A stretch of 64,000 nt of DNA from Marsupella aquatica (Eukaryota; Marchantiophyta), in contig OZ316893.1 in assembly GCA_973895155.1 (NCBI GenBank), forward strand, positions 14,322,001 to 14,386,000, written 5' to 3'. Below are positions 55,531 through 64,000 of the stretch, in pieces (positions within the stretch are counted from its first letter, which is position 1; each line of letters starts with the position of its first letter). The notes beneath the pieces were generated by a model. It did no database searches, was not told the DNA's origin, and saw only the letters and a program-made list of their open reading frames with translations. Both the position numbers and the translations under genes were made by a program.

Positions 55531-58439
55531 TCTTTGAACAAGTGCCAAGTTTATTGCAAATGGCCTCATGGAAGTGCACCTTGGATATCTGTCGTCCCCA
55601 GGAGTTGCAGTTATGCAGAGGTCACTGCAGTCTGGATGTAGCAGAAGAGATCGATAGAGAGGGGGTGCTAACAGATTGACTGAGCAGCGACTGGAAAATT
55701 AAAGATTGGCGTGTATCAGTTGTAAGTGCCAGCTAGCTGAGTGATTGCTAGTGAGCCTGTCGTATGGGCAATCCCAGGGGCCAGGGTTTAATCTAGCAAT
55801 TGATTAGCGCAGCTGGAAGCTCACATATGCAGTCATGTACAAAGGAGGGAGGCCACTGCAGCAGCAGTAGGAGCAGGAGCAGCTGCACAATTCGGTACGA
55901 AGGGCTCGATCGGCTGGTGCAGGCGAGGTTGGTGATCTCTCAGTCCAGAGCTTTGATAACCAGGACCGTATGGAGTAGTACGCTCTGGATTATTAGTAGG
56001 TGGATCGAGGGGCCGGGTTTGTCCGTTGCCACTGTTGTTTTTTTACTCGTTTATTAATGATTTTGTATGTCATTCGATCCCATTACATTCCGTCCCAGTC
56101 ATCACCACATAATTATAGCAGCCTGGGAAAAACTGATGAGGAGTGAAACTTGTTTATTACAAAGCACATAATTGAATCGGGAGTTGAATCTGATCTCGAT
56201 TCAGGCAGTTAATATATATAGAAATAGAAAATGAATAGGAAAGAATCTTGGCGCAATATAGTTGATGGACATAGAGAAAGCCATGGACGGATAGAGAGAG
56301 GAGGGCGGGTCAACGTGGCCGTCCTAGGATTGGGGAGCCTCGGGCGTGTGCAAATGCGAGTCTCGAAATTGGCTGAGTATTAAATTCCGGTTCGCTTTAC
56401 GCCTTTAAGGGGGAGCTAGCGATATGGAGGAATACTTTACAGGCCGTTCTCTCAGGACAACCATCCCACGATGCTCTTTCTTCCGCATGTAGCGGCCGGG
56501 CCTCTAGTATTTCGATGGACTGTAAGACCGGTCCTACATGTGCTCTGCCAATTTAAATTTAGCGACAAAAGGGAATGACAACCTGGGAATACTACACACT
56601 CTCGTTCGATCCATTACGCCGGTAGTCCCACTGGACGAGAATGTCCGAACCAGGCAAACATCGTTTTTTATTAGTGTGGCGTTTCTACCAAGGTGATATA
56701 ATGATGTAAAGATCGGCTCAATTAATTGATGGTGTCCCCTGCATTGCTCACGTTCCTCAATCCCATCGCGTAGAACATGCCAATATTAGACTTCGGAGCT
56801 AAATTTGACGTCCAGGCCAGCCTCCTTATCTACCTCGCGCAAACAAGGCCAAATTTCAGAATCAAGCTATGAATGTCAAGCCTGGGGACAAATGTTTTTC
56901 TTCGTTCCTTTGTCCATGCAGCAGAATTCGCTACTAATAATTGCTCATTCCAGGTTTCGTCAGCCACGCCGTACCTTGTAGATCCACTCCAAACCACTGT
57001 TGAGGCAATTCTCCATTACCAACGAACAATATCTGCGTGATTCTCGTTACAACAGAGAGGAACCAATTTGTGCCGCTTGGCATTTAACGAAATTAAGCTG
57101 CTAATGACGGCTCCCCAGAATAGATCAACCCAGACTCCGAGTCAAAGGTTGTATGCTGTTTCAATGAATGGATTTCAATGACATTTTGATGGCGAAAAAA
57201 TAGACGCCGAGACAAATCGGAAGTTATTACATCCTGGAACTATATCATCGTTTTGACTCTCGTCAGAGCTCCATTGATATGATTCGAAATCTGCTGCTAG
57301 AATCGGTCACACTGAGGACAGCAAAATCTTGTTCTGTGTCGGTTCGTTATAATACCATTCACCTACGAAGTTATCCTTCGACGATTTTAGCTCTGCATGT
57401 CTCTACTTTGCAATGAGCCTGATGTAAATTTGTTTGTTGGACATCTTCTGATCAAGAACTAAATTTGAGAGAATTTATTCTCGAGAAACCGCCAATGCAA
57501 TGGGATGGTGGGGAACGGCGGCTTCGCTCCTCACTTCCGTCATATGATATCATATGTTCGATGCAAGTAATGAGAAGGCGTTGATCAACTTTGGCCTCCA
57601 CAGACTTCCACGGACCATAGGCCACTGTTCATCTCCAGTCAACATTTGGAACTAGCTGGTGATCCAGCAAAACTAACCACACAAGGGTTTAGACATGTAG
57701 AAAAAATCCTGAAGTCGACCGAAGCCCGTGGATTGAATTGGCAAAACTCCTTGACAAACGCTCACCGCTAGAATGCTAATCGACGGAGGAAGTGGTTCCC
57801 TGGGAATGCGGTTTGTTACAAGCCCGTCGGCTGCTTAAGTTTGTTTTGTAGAGTTCATGATCGCAATGTGGGAATAGGTTTTGCCGAGTTGTGTTCCACT
57901 ATCCAAATACGTTACTGAGGGTGAGTTTATTTAATCGGCTTCCTATTGGCGCCAAAATTACACGAGGGATGGATTGCTCTGTTGGTTCTGCTCTTCTGAA
58001 TCTTACAATTCTCTTACTGGAGAAATGGACCTCCGTATAACAAGTAATCCATCATATGATGCTCTGCAGACATGAGACAGACTGACAATTCGTCCTATGT
58101 CGACATAGGGTGGATTCTCATCAAAAATGAGATTCTCATTCCCACGTTGCTCGCAAGATTCCTTAGCGACCCTAAAACTCCTCCACGTGACATTGCTTTC
58201 TAGTGGTGTATTAATTGAGAAATAGCACTGAAGAGAAGCGGACTTGCAGCAAAACTTGAATACAAACAATGGAAAGGCAGGCGACATTGGTGGGCACGTC
58301 TAGCTTGAAGCTGATTACGGACAGCGTCAATTGGAGGAAATCGACGCACGTACTACCGACCAAGCTTGACTACGGTGATCCTGCTGGTGGGTCCGATGAG
58401 GTCTGATGAAAGGCATGACACGGATCTTTCGAAGTAGAC
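55531..58439. other. Unassigned intergenic region
   Basis: No coding gene, RNA gene or mobile element is recognised in 2.9 kb. A CAG/GGAG-rich patch at 55855-55885 is the only simple-sequence feature. Base composition at 56300-58400 is closer to that of the host genes than of the repeats, so an unrecognised exon or promoter could be present. Confidence 0.35.
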
Positions 58440-58441
58440 TC

Positions 58442-58646
58442 ACCTGATAAACTGCTTGTGGCACTTAATCTGCTCTGGCCATTGGAAAAAGTCTTTTCTC
58501 TCAGTTGGAGATGTGTCTTCGCTTGTGATAAGAGCAATCCCACCAGTCATGACTAGGTCTAATAAATGGGTGAGTTCAATCGCAGACCTGCTCGTTGGTG
58601 GTGGAGTGCACCCGGTCAACATCCCCACCTGATGTGCAAAGTGCAA
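58442..58646 (-). other. Possible orphan exon (minus strand)
   Basis: A minus-strand frame reads SRSAIELTHLLDLVMTGGIA, then LITSEDTSPTERKDFFQWPE and ends KCHKQFI directly at CAG|GTGAGT, a consensus donor at 58441-58436. The composition looks protein-like rather than repeat-derived, but the family is not recognised and no partner exons were identified. It may be an exon of a decayed or unrecognised gene, or chance. Confidence 0.25.
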
Positions 58647-58965
58647 TATACTGCCATGGATCCTTCACGTCCCACCTGTTCCTCCCATAGAAGTGCCCTG
58701 CTGGTGATGTGTTGCATTCATTGATTGAAAGAAAAAAACTAGGATTATCACTCTATGCATGGGTGCACATAGAAGTGCACTTCTGTGACAGATCCAATGT
58801 TAGATAACCCACCTACCCCTGTTCACTGGCAGGTCTCATCAGGAGTTAAATTGATGGTTTAGCTGTCTTTGGTCTTGCTTCATCCCCTGGTGTCGCCCCC
58901 GGGACTTCTAGATACTGCAAATTCTTCTACCCCCTTGGATGCCGACCCTCTTTAGTGTGCCACCC
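58647..58965. other. Unassigned sequence
   Basis: No feature recognised. Confidence 0.4.
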
Positions 58966-59026
58966 CTATTGAATGCTGGATTTTTGAATGAAATTCAATT
59001 GTATTTTCGAGGCAATAAAATATATC
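58966..59026 (+). repeat. Direct repeat left of the palindromic element
   Basis: ATTGAATGCTGGATTTTTGA and AATTCAATTG, then GAGGCAATAAAATATAT, recur in the same orientation at 59549-59611 on the far side of the palindrome. Confidence 0.75.
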
Positions 59027-59512
59027 AGTTTTACTAACCTGTTCACCACACTACCCAATATTACTAAGGTGTCTCCCTAATAAAATTAATTATCAACCAA
59101 CCCTCCATTTTGTAGTTAACTTAGTAGCTTGTATAGGGTTTCTATTGCCACATGGCAGGTTGCTACTGGCTAGCCTTAACCCGCCGCAACCCCCCTTTGG
59201 TCCCCCTTCTCCTTCCCCACTGCATTTTCCTGAGTAACAAGGAGGCACTGTAAAAATGATGTGTTTTCGCCCCTTCCAGACCTGCAATTGTGCCCTGCAA
59301 CGGGGAAGGGGGCTGAAGGGGGTCACATTGGGTTAAAGCTAGCCAGTAGTGGTTTGCTACATGACAATGAGAATCTGTATACAAGTTAATATTAAGTTAA
59401 ATACAACATGGGGTGCGGGTTGCAGGGCCGGTTGATAATTAATTTTGTTTGGGGGACACTTAAGTAATGTCTAATAGTTTGGGGGGCATTTAATTGATGT
59501 TAGTAAAAAACT
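59027..59512. mobile_element. 485-bp palindromic foldback element
   Basis: Outer ends are AGTTTTACTAAC and GTTAGTAAAAAACT. Inward the arms pair at AAGGTGTCTCCC / GGGGGACACTT, perfectly at AAAATTAATTATCAACC / GGTTGATAATTAATTTT (59082-59098, 59430-59446), and at TACTGGCTAGC / GCTAGCCAGTA. The arms are about 200 bases with indels; the centre (about 59205-59300) is unpaired. The element has no coding capacity. It lies between two copies of a 60-base direct repeat, longer than any transposase-made duplication. Confidence 0.65.
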
Positions 59513-59548
59513 ATATATATTGCCATAGTTGTCCACCGTGTTTCTCCT

Positions 59549-59611
59549 CTTGAATGTTGGATTTTTGAATGAAATTCAATTGGTTTTTTTGAGGCAATAA
59601 AATATATTGCA
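59549..59611 (+). repeat. Direct repeat right of the palindromic element
   Basis: Second copy of the 58966-59026 sequence, reading TTGAATGTTGGATTTTTGAA and GAGGCAATAAAATATAT. Confidence 0.75.
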
Positions 59612-61054
59612 ATGGTAGTCTGTTAATTCAACTTGTGTCACTGCTGGCCAGGTGTCTGCAATGGGTCAATCTGCGCTATCCATTGTGTTTGGTGAGGATG
59701 GCCAAGCAACCCTCCGCCCGGGCCTCCAGCATGCCCGAACTCACCAGTTTTGGTGAACAAGAATTTACTTATTCCGGGCTGGATGCCAGGGTCTTAATTG
59801 TGCAAGGCTTGATGGGGAGATAAAAACTGGTTTTCCACGCTGATGATGCTAAAGTGGTCTCCAGCCAGTCATTCTAAATCCACTGCTATTTTGGCTTCCA
59901 GCATATGTGACCAACACAAACATCATAGCTATCAAGCTATGTCCTTTTTCAGGATCTGGGTACTCTCAGCATATGTGGCAAATATAAGCATCAAGATTAA
60001 ACAAACTAGGGTCCATTTTTCACCAGGCTTTGCCAGACCTAATACGATGAAGTCCACTACTATTTTGTCGTCCAGCAGAAACAAGGCATGGAACAGATAC
60101 ATTGGAAACAATTAAAGCTCCTACAGATCACAAGGTTTGACAAGCTGCTCATATGGACCACCGCAACCCACGTGCACTACTTTGCATTGTTAGCTCTCAC
60201 TCAGGCAGGACATTTCCTTTTTAAGCGCTCGCTTCTTTTAATGTCAAATAGTGCCTGGTCTATTGGAGTCCTTAAAATTAAAAATCAATATCAACCACCA
60301 AGTAACTTCCATCCATTTTACTTAAGGTGCCCAAATTGACCACACCTCAAGGGATCTACGGGGAACCATATACCCCAACCTGTTTAGGGTTCTATGTATC
60401 CAAAATTGGGCAGAATGGGAGATGGAGTGTATTGGCAGTACTGGTAAATAACATTTTGCATCCTTCAACACACATCAAGAATTCCACTCCACATCTTCAA
60501 GAGAAAAATGTCTCTTGGCATCTAGGCCTTGCTCTAATTCACAACCTCTATGCTGGTGCGACAACTCATTTTCTCAGAAAATGTCTGTAAGCAGATCAGC
60601 TCAATAATAACTTTCTCTTTAATTGGACATATCCACAAAGGTTGTGACTGTTTTTGTGCAATAAGTTTTCCAATAAGAACCTACTGGCACAGTTACTTGC
60701 TTAACCATGCATGACCAGTGACTTTTTAGTGACAAAAAGTGGTATTGAATGATGAAAGTAGCATGAAATGGAATATTTGCATGAAAACGTTTTTGGAGAC
60801 CACATGATTGTAAATAACTGTCTCAAACTTCAAAAAAAGAAGCTCCAAGACATATGAAAGTGATGACTTTACTTTAAGGGGGTCTGTTCAAGTGGAAGTT
60901 ATAGAATGACTTGAAGCTTTTGAGAGAATTATGAAATATAAGTTTCCGGCTGTGTGCGTGTCGTTGGGTGTATATTTCACAATTTCTGATCTTGTGAAAT
61001 ATAAGTGAGACAATAATGTAGCCATATAACTCTTGATAATCATGCAAAACTACT
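59612..61054. other. Unassigned sequence
   Basis: No gene is recognised. GTCCA(G/T)CAG and CAGCATATGTG text repeats within 59880-60080, hinting at an old tandem repeat. Confidence 0.35.
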
Positions 61055-61063
61055 GGTGATTTA

Positions 61064-62049
61064 GAGATATATGCTTGATGGGCCCCCTGGTGAACCTTTT
61101 TTACCTGATGGGCCCCTAACTTTTTTTACCAAGTAGGACCCCTCTTAATGACCAGTACACCTGTTCTTGTGTGGTGCCTACACCTGTCCTTGTGTGGTGC
61201 CTATTATGTATGGTGACTCCAAGCAAACTGCACAGTTGAACTGTGCGGTCAACCTTGCATGGTCGACCGAAAACCACGGAGATGATTCGGGAGAAATCGC
61301 GAAAAGCGACTGCTGCTGTCAAAATTGCGATTTGAAGACAATATGCATTATGTCTTCGGATTCACTGGGTTAATGCCTGAAGACACAATGGATTATGTCT
61401 TCGGGTTCAAATTTTTACCGTATCGTGGGGTAGTTATTAGATATGTTTTTCACGTTGCGCACATGGGTTTTTCATGATGTTTTCATGCACGACTGTCAGC
61501 GTCAGTGTGGGGTACCTCCAAATGTCCACAAAGAATATTCAAGTTCAATGTTCAGAATTTGCCTACTGCCGCCACAACAAAAATTGGCAAATGATTGACA
61601 ATTTCGCTCAAAAAATGGTAATACTCCCTGTGCAATGCATACAAACAATTTCAAAAGAAGACAGACCCAAAGATGTCGGGGTACACCCTAAACCCTAAAC
61701 CTTGAAACACGGGAAGACATAATCCATTGAGTCTTCAGGCATTAACCCATTGAATCCTAAGACATAATGCATATTGTCTTCAAATCATAGTTTTGTCAGC
61801 GGCAATCGCTTTTCGCGGTTTTTCCCAAATTATCTCCGTGGTTTCTCGGTCGCTCGACCATGCAAGGTTGACCGCACGGTTCAACTGTGCAGGTCACCAT
61901 ACATAGTAGGCGCCACACAAGGACAGGTGTAGGCACCACACAAGAACAAGTGTACTGGTCATTAAGAGGGGTCCTACTTGATAAAAAAAGTTACCTAGGG
62001 GCCCATAAGGTAAGAAAGGTTCAGGAGAGAGCCATCAAGCATATATCTA
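61064..62049. mobile_element. Non-autonomous Mutator-like element (986 bp)
   Basis: The perfect 9-bp duplication GGTGATTTA at 61055-61063 and 62050-62058 flanks terminal inverted repeats of about 340 bases (61064-61405 and 61711-62049). The tips read GAGATATATGCTTGATGG and TAGATATATGCTTGATGG. A 9-bp duplication with long terminal repeats starting GAGA is typical of MULEs. Each arm carries a 24-base internal duplication (CCTG-CCTTGTGTGGTGCCTA) and a TGAAGACA-AATGGATTATGTCTTC palindrome. The 300-base centre has no transposase and only a short frame without a domain. Confidence 0.85.
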
Positions 62050-62058
62050 GGTGATTTA

Positions 62059-64000
62059 AGTAAAACAAACAATAGTATCTTGCACTAAACAAGATCTTGG
62101 AGGTAAGAAAGTTACACGAGATGTTTGTCATTCCGATGGGAAGAGCTTTTGATTTTTCTGACAGGCTGATAAACAACCCAACTGTAATACACACGTCATT
62201 GAGAAAATCTAGTTCAGGTCAGGGAATTAATTAGCAACTCTTTATTAGCTGGATTGGGAATGGTGCAAGTTTCTGTCTCTATCGTTGTTGAGGCCCAAGC
62301 ACCACCTTGCCACTGTTGGTATGGAAGTCTCCATGAAGCTGCACGGAACACCTAAGCCAGATTGCACTTACTCGTGCCGGTATGGTCTCATCAATCATAA
62401 GAGCACTTTTCGCCGTTACTGAAATGAACTGCGGAGTGCGGAACTTTGTTCTGATTATTAACTGTATTATTAATATCTTGTTGCACAGCGCTGCGGAAAG
62501 GGCAACTACGATAAATAACACCGTTCTCCGGTGATGGAAGGGTTGATTACCGCAATAGGTTTCTGACAGATTCCTCTCTGCGGTCAATGTGACTAATCGA
62601 CGACAATTCACATTATAAAACATCTATACTACTTCAGCCGGTTTATTATTTTATTGATAATTTCCGCGTGATTGATACAGGACTGGACGTAGGTTTGTGC
62701 CAAAAACCAGCGTAAAATAATGCTGTTCACTATTGTTTTGAAGTCTCTCTTCACCGACCGCGAGGTGAATGGTCAATTTTCGTGTTGAAAGCTCGTCATT
62801 AGTGTACAGTGGCACTGCAGCAGCCTTTGGTTTGTCGCGTAGTCTTCAATCGTTCTTTGGTCGTCAGTTTTCAATCTTTATCACGTCTGGCCGCAAGCTT
62901 CCAGCATTTCTAGTCAATCTGATTTGTAGTTCTCTGCCTTTATCACGTTACGTAAATTATGGAGGGAATTTGGGTTTGTGCAATTGTGCCGTAGCTCGAT
63001 GCCTTCAGGGTTATGGTTTTCGCGGTGACATTATATCCAGAGTATTAATGCGAGGCTAGAAATCCATAACTACGCTCGAAACAGCGAATTCATGGTGTTT
63101 AATTGTATATTGCTCTTCTGCAGTTTCAATCCCTTATTCAATTTTGGGGCGTTCCCAACTTCCCACCATTTCATCCATAAAATCCACTTCGCTGCACGTC
63201 ATTATTCATCATCGCCGTCCCATCGCTTCATATTTCCTCCCCGTTTGACACTTTCGACTCCCAGTCTCACGCCAGATTTCATGCAAACACCGCATTTATG
63301 TTGGCTGAGCTGAACACTTGACTTAATGTTTTTCTCATCAAACTATCAGAGTGGGAGCCTGATTAAATAGGACTGGCGTTTATTCATTATTTTGAAGATT
63401 CTCATCAATCTCGAGCCCATCAATAAAAAATGCGGAAGATAATTACTTGCCAAGTAGAGAGGAAGCTCTTTCGAAACCGTAACGAGATGTAACAAGGCTC
63501 TGGCCGTCGATCCTGTCTCCATTAAGTGCCCGCTGGATGTACGATGCAGGCAAGGTTTGTTGGTACCCGCTATACGTGTTCCGGGTGAACGGCCATCAAT
63601 GTGTGAGTTGCCAATGTCCTCTTCGATTTCCTCATCGTCAAGGCCATGTTCGTTTTTAGTTTTGGGTTCTATAGCGTGAAATGCGGATTAACAAACTGAA
63701 ATTTGGTGTTGCAAGTCATCAACGTTCCAATTTTCCCCGAGTTTAGAAACAGGCTCGTTTGCTTTACCTAGTAGTAAATTGTTGAGGTGATCAACTGATC
63801 GAGGCAACAGAATTACAGAAATCTAGTCAATGGTGGACTGTACCGGCACTATTATGCCATTACAGCGCGCCCACCGGGGCGCCCACTTCATACAGCAGTC
63901 CTCACAAATGCAAGAACTCTCTGGGTAGTCAAAATGATCAATGAAGGAAGATTCTAGTCAACAGTCTGCCTTTCACTTCACATGAGAGATGATGAACGTG
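62059..64000. other. Unassigned right flank
   Basis: No gene is confidently recognised. On the minus strand one frame is open from about 63690 to 63345 without a good ATG and includes EPKTKNEHGLDDEEIEEDIG, then NSHIDGRSPGTRIAG. It could be the terminal exon of a gene lying further right, but no family is recognised. Confidence 0.35.

Overview
This is a 64 kb piece of a large plant nuclear genome. Three spliced genes, all on the + strand, sit in about 56 kb of transposable elements, their remnants and tandem repeats. The host is a plant because the window carries a plastid-type acyl carrier protein with a transit peptide, an F-box/LRR protein of the Arabidopsis SKP2A/SKP2B type and a plant nucleostemin-like GTPase with a telo-box upstream. 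Low gene density, several retroelement lineages and long introns suggest a large genome, perhaps of a seed-free plant such as a lycophyte or fern, but no feature fixes the taxon. All exon models were built by eye from GT-AG sites, phase and remembered family conservation, not from transcripts.

Layout. 1-9.9 kb: no gene; AT-rich repeats, dispersed duplications, a distant inverted repeat and a Helitron 3' end at 7350. 9972-11457: first full copy of a 1.49 kb element with AGT...ACT ends and a 5-bp target duplication. 12671-14528: ACP gene, four exons, 181 aa. 16.1-18.4 kb: decayed non-LTR retroelement on the minus strand with a QGDP/ADDT reverse transcriptase and a possible nuclease domain. 19.56-26.26 kb: an L1-like LINE with a 5' inversion, interrupted by a 244-bp MITE and by a second copy of the 1.49 kb element, which itself contains a 1.4 kb TGTCG-ended element. 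28.25-28.8 kb: a second Helitron 3' end, minus strand. 29.7-30.65 kb: a truncated LINE 3' end. 30.7-36.1 kb: a hairpin MITE, a pyrimidine-rich minisatellite, a TA-flanked MITE and a tandem array that looks derived from a Mutator-like terminus. 37571-40043: SKP2-like F-box/LRR gene, four coding exons, 462 aa. 41.56-46.15 kb: a nearly complete but frameshifted minus-strand LINE. 46936-49451: nucleostemin-like GTPase gene, eight exons, 516 aa. 49.5-64 kb: no convincing gene; a 485-bp palindromic element and a 986-bp Mutator-like element with 340-bp terminal repeats and a 9-bp target duplication.

The three genes act in separate housekeeping roles (plastid fatty-acid synthesis, SCF ubiquitin ligation linked to cell cycle and auxin, ribosome assembly) and do not form a functional cluster. 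The most distinctive content is in the mobile elements: the AGT...ACT family, the three-level nest, the Helitron-linked minisatellites and the retroelement with a candidate PD-(D/E)XK-like domain.
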